Assembly (NCBI GenBank): GCA_019843655.1
Contig: JACDQD010000003.1
Span: 33,158,224 to 33,222,223 of the forward strand
Reading direction: 5' to 3'
DNA from: Lethocerus indicus
Lineage: Eukaryota > Arthropoda > Insecta > Hemiptera > Belostomatidae
DNA length: 64,000 nucleotides
Shown: positions 52,356-63,841 of the stretch, in pieces
Numbering within the stretch: position 1 is the stretch's first letter
Layout: every line of letters begins with the position of its first letter
Notes under the pieces: generated by a model
Told to the model about the DNA's origin: nothing
The model's input: the letters and a program-made list of their open reading frames with translations, nothing else
The model's database searches: none
Made by a program: the position numbers and the translations under genes

Positions 52356-55300
52356 AGTTTCTCTTTTGTTAGTAGCACTCGTTTACTTGTATTTTTAGAG
52401 GTTTATGATGAGAACTCAATAGTTCAATCTAATTTTTATTCCCCGTACCTTAACCGAAATATCGGTCTCCTCCGATGAATTTAAATTTTAAAAAAATATT
52501 ACAGCCGCGACAAAAACTGTACAAACGTCAGCGTTTAGTTCCGAGACTCGGGGGAGCGTGCAAAGCTAGCGAAAACCGTGATCTTCGGTTACCGACCTCT
52601 GCTTCTCCCTACCACCTACCTTACCTACCAGTCAGTACCCTTACCAACCAGCATTATTCTTCTCGTATGCACTCTTGATTTTAACAGAACTACACGTCCG
52701 CACATTAGTTACCTATTTACGTTCCAACCGTGAATTGTACAATAACAAATCTCTTATAATAATAACATTCTTTTGGTCAAGTAATTTGTTAGGAATATAA
52801 ATTGGGACCATAAATTTGTGAATTTATTGCGAGAGGGCCTCAAATAGGACCAGCTTTTGGTCGGTTGTCGCGGCAACGTGTTTTCGGACCGAAAACCGTA
52901 GTCTATTTAAAAAAAAACTACCCGGGAGTGTAATTTTAATTATAACGAGCTATGTGTAAAATGGTGCTACTATATATCGCTTTTGGTGGCCTCTCGGATA
53001 AAAGAATCGTGTGGGACGATTAAAGCCGGTCACGAACTGCAGTAAAAAAGTCCGTGATCGTTTTTTCTGTCCAGAATGAATGAACCACGAGGCTATGTAC
53101 CCTGTGTTGAATCCGTGATCCTGGAGGACAGTATAAGCGCGTCCTCCCCACTTCGGGAGATATTGGGTTCGGTAATTATAACCCCGGGAGCCGACTTCGA
53201 TATTGGGCTGGCGGCCGCTTCTTTCAATATCGTCTCAATTTCCTGTATTAATTAACAGTTATTGTCTGATTCAATTGGCTCGAGTCAATGCTCTTTCCAA
53301 ACTCCACCAAATTTTGCCGCTTTTTAACAGGAGGTTCGCAATATTTGGCAACGTTTTGAACGGAGCACATTCTGTAAGATTTTGTTCGCCATGGAATATA
53401 TATCGATGACTGAGATCATCGTAGGAATTCGCCTAATATACCGGTGTTTGAACTCGAATAAGACGCGAATCCGTGTCCGTACGGATTGGTTGTTATATTT
53501 TATTCGGAAAGATTGAGTATTTCCGACGTGTGTATAAATGAAGGCGTTAAACCGGTGGACGGGCTCTATCGAATAAGACGGCGGATTCGTGATTCGTCGG
53601 GAGGACCTATTACGAGGCGTACTCTCGAGTAATGTATTAGTCGGGGGTTTAGCCGGGACGTAAAAAAATGATCCCCCATCCCTTAAGTAACGGCAGGCGA
53701 GCGCCTTCCCCCTTCCGGGGGGAGGGCCCTCGATTTAAGAACGGATAAATGGATTTCGGATTGAATTTTTTAAAGGTTAGTCGCCGACAGGAAATGGAAG
53801 CTCTCCTAGGGGGTCGGCGGGATACTTGGGTTTCGAGTAGCCCCAATTTTCAATGCCTCTTCTCGGGAACTATTATGGTCGTGGGCGGGGGAGGGGGCGG
53901 TTATGTCCTTTTTCTTCTACCGCCCCCTTCGTCCAAAGTCAATAACGTTTTCTGCTTTCCAATTTTTGTGTCCCCCCAATAGGTACAATGCGGAGGAGTG
54001 GGATGAAAAGAAAGCATGAAAAGAGGAGCGAAACAATTTAAAAGGAATGAAAAATCCCTTGTCGCGGTATAGACGTTTCGAAAACATCAAAAGGCTCGTT
54101 TTTATTCCCCCTCTCCCTCCCCACCCCCCAACAACCCCCGTCGAATTTTTATTTTCATCCGCCGAATCTATCGGCAAAAAAATATTTATTAATGAAACGA
54201 GGAGAGCGCGGGTTCTGGGATCAGTTTTTCAGTCAGTTTTTCGAATATAAAATAAAATAAAACGGGGAGTAAAAGCGAGGTGATTGGGCATAACTAGGTA
54301 GGTAGGGGGGCGTGGAACGGTCGATGGTTGTGAGGAGGAGGTGGAGGAGGAGGAGGCCTTTCTCCGGGCCCTCGGGGGTCACTGGTCTCAACGGCGGCGT
54401 TCAAGGTCTCGGGGTGCACTCGGGGGTTCGATTCCACTGGTGGCACGGGCTCAGCCGTTTGTACAATTACAATTGTACGGGGAGTTTACAGTCGGGGAGG
54501 GGGGGAGGGGGAGGGATTTCAATCGATGGATGTATGTTGAGAACCTATGAAGAGATATAAGTTATGCCGGATAGTGGCTCGTGACACGGAGGGGGTCTAA
54601 AACGAGTAGGGACGTCGTCTTATTTTTTAACGTCTTATTATTTTATCGATCTTACGTGTGTGTAATCTATCGATGTATTCAGTACTGTCTGTCTAACAGT
54701 TATATTTACGGGGGCCTCGAGTTGTTTCTTCATGTCGTTTAATAAATTTCTGCTGTACGCTTCTCTCCAGTTCTTATATGGAGAACCAGGACCTCATCCA
54801 TCCTTGACCTTACGTTTGCAATACTCTATGTATTAACAGAAGGTAATCGGAGACGGATTAGTTGTAGTATCATTAGGCAGAGTAGCTTCTTCTTTTCTTT
54901 TAAGTAAGTTCCTATGTAATGCTTCTCTCCATTACTTATTAAGGTGGAAAGTACCCCCTTCAGATTAAGTCCGGTTAGTGGGATAAGGTGCTCTCGTCGA
55001 CGATGGGTCAGTGCTGATTAAACCTGCACATTGTCTCTCTCTAAACTGGAGCGGTCAGGGGCTAATTTTAAGTTTTAAATAGCGTCCACCACCAAGACTA
55101 TCGAAATTCGATTCGAGCTTTATCTCACCTCGATTCTTCGTTGGCCGTAGACGGAACCTGTAGGAATTGTCGAGCTAAACACGCACAATAGCGTATTTTC
55201 AATTATTTTCAATTCAATTCAATTGGAAGAACAAAAGGAAATATTCAACGACTCGATAAACAACGTTTACAACAACCACTATACTGTAAACGTACTTCCT

Positions 55301-58300
55301 TACGTTTTTGGCCTATTAAAAGAATCACCTTACCCCAGTACAGCCGCGTAATTCTATTCATTAAGATAAAATGATTATTATTATATAATGTAGCTATTCT
55401 TTCACGGTGGGAAATAATTAATCATAATTGTTTCAGTACATTTTTTTACGTACGGGCATAGTATTGTGATTACGGGACAATTGGGTAATAAAATGGTTCT
55501 TTTTTATCTGAAATTACCGATTTCTGAACCGAATTACCGCCGGCGTAATTTTCGGACCGTCGCGCGTTTTTCCCTTCTGTTTTTTCTCCTGAAATAGATT
55601 CTGGGACATTGTGGAACCGTCGAGGGGGTGGTTGAATGGGCGATTGGTCCGGGTTTTACAGAGGGAGGGGATATTTGGGACCTTTTTATGGACTCGCAGG
55701 CTAAAAGAATACACAGCTGCTGCTGCTCCTCGCGTCCACCATATTACCGGAATAATAAAGTCGTTGCCCCCGACCCCCTCCTCTAATGCTACCTATATTA
55801 CAGTAATCCCGCCAAAATAATAATATATAATTCTACTGTTTTATTAAATTTACATACTCGGAATAGTTTAAATATAATGGCTGTTGGAATTGAAACGTTG
55901 AAATCTACGTCATTCCAACCCCTCGCAGACCACAAAACAGGTATGTTAAACTTGAAATTTAAGATTTGTGGGAGGAAATTAGGATTTTTCGTCGTCAGAA
56001 TCGTGTTTACGTCAGTAAGGCAGATGTAGGCCAAAAAAATCTACGTAGGCGCTGTAGTAACGTAGAGGATGATTATATTCAAAAAAATATTTCGTTGCGA
56101 TGTATTATATGTAATAATTAGTACTTAAATTTATGACTTAAAATTTCTTTATTCCGCATTTGCCTCCCTACAGTATAGTACTTGGTTGTCAGCGTTTGTT
56201 CATATTTTCCGCGCTTAATGTTTGTTTAAATCCTTTCCCCCTGTTTTTCCCCCAAACACTTTTGCCCTCCCCATTGTCCGCATTGCATAATTGTGCCGTG
56301 ATCCCGATACATTTTTAAAACTCGATTTAAAATTTAAATATAACTGCGTCCCGTTCCCGTTTTTAATTTACAGTTTTCATCCGGGCCGCCTCTATTTTCT
56401 TCTTCGTAAATTGGCCAACACAATAAAGAAATTTGCCGCGTTCAGATACGGTCAAATGTTGTTGAACATTGTTCTCTCAATCCGCGCCGCGATACGGTCG
56501 AATTATTCTTTTATTTATAGACTCAGTGCCTAGAAATCCGATATAATTGAATGTAATTAACCTCCTCGGAGGCCGCGCTCCGTCAATATTTTATCGCGTT
56601 TTAATTTTTAGCGCGTGCATCGAAAGCAATTCTGCTCCGCCGTTTAATTAACCGAGGAAGTAATTAATTCATTCGATCGCGTAATGTACGAGCGAAATTA
56701 ATTATTTTATTACTTTCTATTCTTTATTATACTAATTATACTTAATTATATTGTCTCATATGTGGCGAAATCATCGCTAATATTATTAGACTGTCTATTA
56801 GACTTCTAGGCAAGCTAATTCGACATCCTTATTATTTGAATCACTCAGGCTTCCGCAAACCATTTACTCCTTATGTACTCTCTACCAACCGCGGCACATA
56901 AATCGTATGTCGTTCGTCCCACCCCGTAATAATATAACAACAGTAGCGTATATCGGTTAAGAACAATAAACAGAATGTTGCCGGATGCGAAGTCTCTGTT
57001 TATATTGCCCAACGGCGGAGAATTCTGACAAGTCTGCGTTCTGGAGATACAGCGCCGTTGTATCCGGCCCCCGAGTGGTTGTAGGACTCGAAAAACAGCG
57101 TGTTACGGTCTCTGTAACAATCATCTTACGGACGGCAAGTGGGCGACTGTAAAATTCTGCGGATTACGATTCCGGTTTTGTGTCCCGGCACCTCCCTGCC
57201 CTGGCCGCCGTTTATCGTTACCTGAAACATGCAGCGAGCCTACGAGTTGCCCTCGTAAACCTCCCCTACTGGGACCGTTTTCGTCGAATAAACACCCTCG
57301 TAAAAACCACCCCCTATCATTTCTCTATTGAAATAAAGAAATACGCCTCCGGCAGTTCCGGCCGGACCGCTATCGAAATAAAAGAATTAATTTTAATTAC
57401 TTCTTGTTAAAGAGGCGTTCAGCGCTACACAAGCGAGTTTGAACGTACTATTTGAGGACTAGACAGTCGGAATTCACCGCGTTTTCTACACAGTTTCGCG
57501 TACGTGACCCGGCATGAATGTTCGAGTCTTTGTCGGAATATAAATAAGATTAGGCGTTCACACGTCCCGGGGACGCCGGTAATCGAACGCAACGACTCTT
57601 CCTTCGGCGTTACTGTGTATAAAGCCCGATCACATTTTTATCGGCCCGGTCTCGTTATATTCGTGGACTTATTTCATATGCGTAGAGATAAAACGCGCGT
57701 TCTTTTTATCCACAATCGGTGAAACGTTCGGGACCACGGTTCCGGACAGCCCGTGTATAAGGCGGCCTAGTGGTGCGCGTTGGAAACGGCGGCGAAGAGT
57801 GACGTTCATCCTCCGCCATCCCGGGCTCGGATTGGAGGTTTCACGCCACTGTCCCTCCGGCTCTAGGAAAAAATCATTAGTTACCACTTCTCGCCGTGCA
57901 AACGGAGAAGGCATTAGGGGGACGGTCTCGGAGAGTCGGCGGGGGTTGGAGTTTCTTTTAATTCGTCCCTTCTCTCGAGGCCTACGGCCTCTCATAATTG
58001 CCCTCCCCTTTCCCGAAGGGCTTTCATGCGGAATTTTAATGAAAGTTTTTTTTTCGTATCCACCACCACCCCCCACGGGGACCGTTCGGGGTGCCGTTGT
58101 CGAAATCGATAACGTAAATTGAGGTCCAACCCCCGAATAATTCCTAGATCCCAAACGGTCCAAAAACCGTACGGAGTTTCGAACGTGAGACATCAACGGC
58201 GCCAGGAATGGGGTCATTAAGGAACGAAAACATTTAGTAGGCATTAACTTAAGTCAATTCTACAAATAATGTATAGCACCCGCAATATATATTTGAAAAA

Positions 58301-60908
58301 CAAATTCGGGGGTTAAACACTCCTTTAGTTCAATTAATAGTGACAGGTATTAAATTGATACTGAAGTCACGAATCCTACAGGGAACGGTTTTTAATTTGT
58401 ATCTTTCCAAGCGATATTTATAATGCGATAAAGGTGGAAATTCGCTAATTAGTATCATGTCCAGTTAATTAACGATACGGAACTGACAAAACATTTTATC
58501 CGATTCTCTCGATATTTCATTTATTCAACTATCAAATTATGAACAGCGCCCGCTATAAATGTATAGAAATTTATTCCAGAAGGGAGTTAAAAAATCTCCT
58601 AATTTAATTGAATTGACAGTGACAGGCTAGATGGGATATGTTCCTATGTTTGAATTTCTATGACATTTTATGTAAATTCATAAAATAGTAGCTAACCCGA
58701 AGGGTGTTAAACATGACAAATATAATTAATGTGTCCTCTCCCTAACCTAAATAATTTTAAACTGTCCTGCCCTCGCTCCAAGTCGCCCCTTGTTTTTCCT
58801 CCCCCATTTTTTTTCAACCCCGTAACAAATTGTAGTTAGCACTTAATTCATTAATTTCTTGCGCACGACCACTATTCTTGGTTAATTGCGCGTTTGCCGC
58901 CTACCGTTTTGTATACAAAAACGGGCGAGGTCTGTTTAAATTTCATTTCAACGCTACAGACTGTATATAATCCTCTATTTGGAGGAGGGTAAACGCCATT
59001 ACCATTATTTATTGAATTTTAGTCGGGTAGAAAAGGTGGGAATTTTCCCACCATAGAATTTCCGTCATAGAAATATTCAAAAATATTCTGTTCCCGGTAA
59101 GATTCCTGATTTCAGTATCAGTTTGTTTTGTTGAAGACAACTGAGACATCGATAGGAAAATAGTTCGGATAAAACCAAAAATGAATTCATGTTTTACGGT
59201 TTTGTATCGCTATTCCTTTTCTCCTTTATTAAATCAATCGTGACGCCTCATTTCGACCGTCGGAAAAGTATTTCGCCGGTTTTTTTACTCTACGGGGCTT
59301 ACGAACGGCGTAATCGTAAAATTTATGCCGTACCTCGATTTACGCCGGCCGTTTTTCAAATGCTGCTTTATGTATTCTTTTTAGTAGGGGCTGTGTAACA
59401 CCGAAAGGGAAAAAAGTGCCCGTTATCGATTGCGGGTAATTCGGAGAGGTTCTCCGTAAAAAAATAAACTGGACGCTAATGGAATATCTTGGTTCGTCCT
59501 TTGCAGGCGTCTCCCTCGTCCCTTCACCCAACTCGGGCCAACCCTGTATGCAGGGCAAATTTTCTCCCCTCGCGTTTACAAAAATAACGCCCACGGGAAA
59601 TTGAAACTAAGTAGGTCCGTATCCGGGCTTGAACTATACTGGGAAACGTCAAGTTGGGATGATGTTCGAATTTTCTGAGTGGGGGTAGGGGGGAGATTCC
59701 CTTACGTTTGACAAGCTATAGAGCCGGTAAATAAATAATAAACGATATTACGTCCCCATTTCAGATATTATATCCGCACGGCGGATGTATTTAAATTATA
59801 TCCGCTTTTACAGTGTTTCGAAGAAGCCTCTCTTTGGAGTTGGGACCAAAATTGTTGCCGGAGTTATTTGAGATAAATTGCAAATTCGAATTGAATTGAG
59901 TTATTTGCCCCTTTACAAAAATCGGTCCCAGTTAAAATTGTTAAAATTAGTTAAAAATTAGCCGGTGCACGGTAGTCCCAATTGTCAATTCACGCGGACT
60001 TCAGTACTATTCGTATATTTAAACTATTTTCGATGTAGATCAAGATCGGATAAGCTCCTTTTTTCATATCTTGGAGGGAGTGGCGGTTGTCGGGAATTAA
60101 CCGGATGTAGACCGTTTGCAAGTGACGTGTAGTGCCTTACTACTACTAGTCCCACAACCTGTCAGGCTCAATCGGAGCCGGTGCACATTTTCTTTCTTTT
60201 TTTTTTGTTTTCTGCCTCGTCAACACCCGAATTCGAGTGGTCAATTTGTAGTGTTGAGGAGGGGCCCGCCGCGGTCTCTTTTCAGAGCTTAAGATGTCTA
60301 TAATTAAAGCAGGGCCGGGGCCCCGGGCAAGAAAAACTCGGTGGTGCCCCCTCTCTAGCTCCTCCGCTTCTATAGAAGTTTTCGGGGGCCCCTTTTCCTC
60401 GGGGGCGTTTTAATGAAACCCCCGGTGTACCTCCTCCCGACTTAATTACAACCCGGCCGGCAGAAACCCCTCTCGGCACGGGGCATTTTACTACATTAAA
60501 ATGTTATTCGCGAAACAATTACTTTTTTCATTTTCAAATAAGAGGATTTAATTGAGGGGAGTTTAAGTAGCCCAGATTCTATAGAGGCCGGCTGTCGGCG
60601 GTCCGGTCTGGGATTTATAACGCCGCGCTTAGGTCCGAGCTTAACACTTCGAGCTACACAAGTGAAAACAAGAATCTTTAAATCTTTCTCCATCCCTTAT
60701 ATTAAAACCGGTGTACGCGTGTTTTGCATTCCAATCATTACTGGACCCTTTATTGGAGGCGTTTCGAACCAAAAAAGAGTTAAAATCTTTGTTTGGATCC
60801 GCGTCAAAAAATAAGATGCTCGAGCATCGCCGAGGGGGCTCCCTCTCCGCGATCTCTGTCGTTTTCAATCTCGGCGCCAACTTATTTCTGTTGTTCTCGT
60901 TGTTGCAG
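52356..60908. other. No protein gene recognised; ends at the pumilio exon A acceptor
   Basis: The last part must be pumilio intron, since exon A starts at a splice acceptor. The solo end segment of the dispersed element is at 55900. No upstream pumilio exon (expected to end near a FD-Q codon set) was recognised. Confidence 0.6.
55900..55951 (+). mobile_element. Dispersed element, isolated end segment 7
   Basis: GAAATCTACGTCATTCCAACC, in parts, then CCTCGCAGACCACAAAACAGG and ATGTTAAAC. Matches the end segment of copies 1 (33541-33592) and 2 (52309-52355). Only the end is present, as in a solo terminal repeat. Confidence 0.65.
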
Positions 60909-61128
60909 CAACTATTTCGGGGCCAACAGCAGACGGCGAGCGGTGCAGCGGCGGCCCAACAGCTGCAGTTGGTGCAGCAGCAGCAGTATTTGGCGGCCAC
61001 ACAACAGCAACAGCTGGCCGCAGGCCTGGCCGCAGCACCCGCAGCAGCCGCCGCCGCCGCAGCCGCCACTTTCCCACCACACCCGGCACCCTACATCATC
61101 AACCCTCAGGAACCTTACGTTATTGCAG
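60909..61128 (+). CDS. pum: Pumilio internal coding exon A (Gln/Ala-rich region)
   Basis: This is an internal exon of a Pumilio-family translational repressor. Pumilio proteins bind UGUANAUA elements in mRNA 3' UTRs in the cytoplasm and recruit deadenylation and repression machinery. The frame starts right after a TTGTTGCAG acceptor and reads QLFRG, matching the QQLFR motif of fly Pumilio and human PUM1/2. Runs of Gln and nine consecutive Ala follow, then PAPYIINPQEPYVIA, the counterpart of the PY(V/I)I(N/S) motif in homologues. The donor is GCAG|GTACAG. The exon is 73 codons plus one base, so it ends in phase 1. It lies in the poorly structured N-terminal repression region, not the PUF domain. 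The family call rests on remembered homologues and five consecutive matching exons. The preceding exon was not found. Confidence 0.92.
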
Positions 61129-61788
61129 GTACAGTACCAATCCAGTATCTTAACACAACCCTAACCGACGTTTCATATATATCAATTTGACGCGTACCTC
61201 ATAGACGGTCTCAAAATTACGAAACATTTGAAAAAAATATATAACTTCGATATATATTTCCCTCGTTAAATGCACGAGTCAGCGCAAGTGGTAAAAAATG
61301 CGTTTGTTGTCATTTTTCTACTGAAATGCGCTATTTTGACGCGTCCCGTAAACCTTGCGCTAACATAACCATACCTACGAAGTAATTACAGACGCTTCCC
61401 GAATTACGAGCAAAATTTTCCATATTAGTGCACAAAATCTGCCCGAAGCGGATTGCGGGAACCAGAAACCATCTGTTTCTCTTTGTACGCGCACTCGCGT
61501 TAGGCGCACTTGATATTTTTATTGTGGAAATTCTTGAATGTTCTGAATGTTTTACGTTAAGAAAACGTTTATTATCTTTAAAAAAAAATTCGTACAATTT
61601 ACTCGCCCCAGTAATGTCGTTCCTGAGCTTAACTCTTTCGTTGCCAAGAAGTTGGCAGCACTGAAAATCTTCTTTAACCTAACCGTCCCAGCTTCTTGAG
61701 ACGCAGAGAAGTGAGCTTTAGGACTTCGGGTTTTTACTATTAATAATTGTTTCGCGATTTAATTAATAATGATTATACGATGTTGTAG
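61129..61788 (+). other. pumilio intron between exons A and B (660 bp)
   Basis: A GT...AG intron with a GTACAGT donor and a T-rich TGTTGTAG acceptor, phase 1. The coding frame runs on for about 60 bases past the donor before a stop, which makes the exon look longer than it is. No other gene, repeat or RNA was recognised inside. Confidence 0.85.
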
Positions 61789-61928
61789 GTCCGACAGTGG
61801 TGCCTCAGTACTACGGTGTGCCATGGGGCGTTTACCCGGCCAACATAATACAGCAGGGTGCTACCACGCAGCAAAGGAGACCACTGACACCGTCCTCAGC
61901 TACAGACACTGCCAACAACCTCACTCAG
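61789..61928 (+). CDS. pum: Pumilio internal coding exon B (VPQYYGVPWGVYP motif)
   Basis: This exon carries the most diagnostic block of the gene. After the split Gly codon shared with the previous exon it reads PTVVPQYYGVPWGVYPANI, then a Gln/Thr stretch and RRPLTPSSATDT. Human PUM1 has the same block (YYGV-PWGVYPA) followed by a RPLTP motif, and fly Pumilio has YYGVAPWGMYPGNLI and RRPLTPS. The acceptor is TGTTGTAG and the donor CTCAG|GTATTC. The exon enters in phase 1 and leaves in phase 0, giving 46 whole codons plus the completed one. Splicing to the 62449 exon keeps the frame open. The RPLTP segment is a plausible proline-directed phosphorylation site, which is inference. Confidence 0.95.
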
Positions 61929-62448
61929 GTATTCATTTCAGATTTGGCCATTTTTTCTGACATTTCTAATGGACAGAAAGCTCTATCTGTATTCATGTAT
62001 TGTTGACCCGTTTCACCTAACGAAAATTGACACCTCGAAATGCAAACTTATGCGGTAAATATATCATCTTCTGACAGCGACGAATGGGAATTTAATAAGT
62101 GAAAATACGCCCTTCTTAATTGAACTAAAATGGAATACAGAGCACATACTGTCAGGCCAAGAACTGATGCGTATTATTCTGGATATGATACCAATGGCAG
62201 TTCAATAGCTTTTCATTTGCCCAGTGATCATAATCACAAATAGACCTTTACTTTTCAACTTTATATTATATTCTAATGAGTGATGGAATCACTTAAATTT
62301 ATTGCTTCTACCTTACAACACACTTTACAAATATAACCTTATAGAACATTTTATTTGTCATAATCATTCACCAATGTATTTATACATATTTGCAAGTAAT
62401 ATATTCGCATTTTTCGCCAATTAAACTCATTTAATGCTTGTGTTACAG
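61929..62448 (+). other. pumilio intron between exons B and C (520 bp)
   Basis: A GT...AG intron in phase 0, AT-rich, with a GTATTC donor and a GTGTTACAG acceptor. Nothing else was recognised in it. Confidence 0.88.
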
Positions 62449-62584
62449 GTACAGGCTGGACAATATCAGGTAATTCCAGCCTATTATGATCAGAATGGAT
62501 CGATTGTAATGCGAGGTATTGGGAACGGGACACCGATGCGCCTTGTCTCGCCTGCACCGGTTCTTGTCAACGCACCTACTCCAG
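62449..62584 (+). CDS. pum: Pumilio internal coding exon C (PMRLVSPAPVLV motif)
   Basis: This exon encodes VQAGQYQVIPAYYDQNGSI, then NGTPMRLVSPAPVLV and NAPTP. The paired signatures Y-QVIPA--D--GS and GTPMRLVSPAPVLV are nearly identical to fly Pumilio, and human PUM1 has YYDQTGALV and PVRLVAPAPVI at the same place. It is 136 bases: 45 codons in phase 0, plus one base, so it ends in phase 1. The acceptor is GTGTTACAG and the donor CCAG|GTCAGT. The motif lies between the Gln/Ala-rich region and the Ser-rich linker before the PUF repeats. Its strong conservation implies a protein-interaction role, but I cannot name the partner from sequence. Confidence 0.95.
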
Positions 62585-62889
62585 GTCAGTGCGACTCAAC
62601 ATACATTTAAAATTGTTGAATCTATCTACGTGTGGTCAATTACTGATAGATTCATATTTTCTAAGATGTCTCAGTAGTTGGTTCATGTGCCTATAATCAT
62701 CTGTAAACTGTTTTATCAAACAGTTCAGTAATGTTATTCGTTTGAATCAAAAGTTACAGTTTTTATTGCTCTATTTTTCATGAAGGTTGATAGCAGGTTA
62801 GGTTAGGTTAGGTTAGGCTAGGCATTTGAAGCGGACACTATTGGAGGCGTTGAGAAATATCTTATTGCGGTAATATTATTGTTGTTCAG
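62585..62889 (+). other. pumilio intron between exons C and D (305 bp)
   Basis: A phase 1 GT...AG intron with a GTCAGT donor and a TTATTGTTGTTCAG acceptor. It contains the GGTTA (TTAGG-type) tract at 62795-62822, about 70 bases upstream of the acceptor. Confidence 0.88.
62795..62822 (-). repeat. Interstitial telomere-type repeat, (TTAGG/CCTAA)n
   Basis: About five head-to-tail AGGTT units, the last with one change (AGGCT). TTAGG is the ancestral insect and wider arthropod telomere repeat. The tract sits inside a pumilio intron, so it is an internal copy and not a chromosome end. Confidence 0.85.
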
Positions 62890-63027
62890 CCGGAGTTGCT
62901 GGTAGCAGTATGCGGCTGCTCGGGAGTCAAACCCAGCAGATAACAACACCGCCCTCTTCGATATACAGTGGCACACAGCCGGCCTCACTATACACAACAC
63001 CCACTGCCAACGGTACAGCCATATCAG
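62890..63027 (+). CDS. pum: Pumilio internal coding exon D (Ser/Thr/Gln linker)
   Basis: After completing the split codon (Ala) this exon reads GVAGSSMRLLGSQTQQITT, then a Pro/Ser/Tyr/Thr-rich stretch containing SIYSGTQPASLYTTPT and ending NGTAIS. The MRLLGSQ part resembles FRPLGTQ in human PUM1 at the same position; the rest is low-complexity and weakly conserved. The acceptor is TTGTTCAG and the donor TCAG|GTAAGC, the strongest donor of the five. The exon is 138 bases and both ends are phase 1, so skipping it would leave the reading frame intact. Confidence 0.88.
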
Positions 63028-63751
63028 GTAAGCTTTCATCCACTTCCGTATCATTTCTAAAACCCCCACCATACTCGGTCTGCCGTATTAATTCAGGCTA
63101 TCTAATAGCTGTCTCCATTTTGAAACTAATATAGATATAAACTTTTACCTTTCAGAAATTTTTTGAGAATCATTTTCATTACCAATCTCTGTAATGTTGT
63201 TAACATCTTTTAATGCTTTATAATGCTTCAATAACGTATTTTGTATATTTTATATATGCATACACAAACAATTCTATAGTGGGAACAAGAAACGTGACAA
63301 AAAATATATCAATATTGGTCATTGAAGAGGAAATAGATATTTTTAGTTTTCATGATCCTCAGAGGTAATAAACTCGTGAAAAGTTATTCGAGGAATAATT
63401 AGGAAATAAATAGTTTTTAATAGGGAAGAATAAAATATATGCAGCGATGATAAATAATTTTTAAACATTATCTGTCTTCTGGAAGTTAATGAATCTGTTA
63501 TTTTATTTATAAATCTTTAATTAACATACAATTTTGCTCCTGTTTGTTTACACGGACCTTATTTAATTGAAATTATGTCTGTGTGTAAAGCTGTTTTCAT
63601 CAAATAAGGAATTTGCTGTGCTGGCTATGAGAATTTTGAAAGATGCTAATTTCAATTGAAATTCCTCGAGTTTTCAATGGAAACTCTCCTGCCAGTAGGG
63701 TTATTTGGTATTGATGACGAGATAATAACGGGCAAGGGACAATGTGTCTAG
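63028..63751 (+). other. pumilio intron between exons D and E (724 bp)
   Basis: A phase 1 GT...AG intron with a strong GTAAGC donor and a GTGTCTAG acceptor. The interior is AT-rich and unremarkable. Confidence 0.82.
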
Positions 63752-63841
63752 GTTTACCTCCTCAGTCTGGTGCTAGCGGGAGTGCGGGCTACTCCAACAA
63801 TCTGGCTTCACTAACTTCAAGTCTCTCCTCCCTCGGTGCAG
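63752..63841 (+). CDS. pum: Pumilio internal coding exon E (short Ser/Gly/Leu-rich)
   Basis: This short exon completes a Gly codon and encodes LPPQSGASGSAGYSNNLAS followed by LTSSLSSLGA. The last part resembles the SSSLGATLGSALGG stretch of human PUM1. The acceptor is TGTCTAG and the donor GCAG|GTACCT. It is 90 bases with phase 1 at both ends, so it too can be skipped in frame. If the donor were not used, an in-frame TAG at about 63866 would truncate the protein, so splicing onward is more likely. The PUF RNA-binding exons must lie beyond 64,000. Confidence 0.82.

Noticed and set aside
54420..54440. GGTTCGATTCC, like a tRNA B box
   Set aside because: The flanks do not form a T-arm stem and no acceptor or anticodon stem is found.
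57669..58244. The longest open frame in the window (191 codons, minus strand)
   Set aside because: Arg/Pro/Gly-rich from local GC content, overlapped by an open frame on the other strand, with no recognisable motif.
60711..60908. Extension of pumilio exon A to an upstream start
   Set aside because: A pyrimidine-rich acceptor precedes QLFRG and the upstream residues do not resemble Pumilio.
60641..61069. Ala/Cys-rich minus-strand open frame opposite pumilio exon A
   Set aside because: It is the shadow of the Gln/Ala codons of the real exon.
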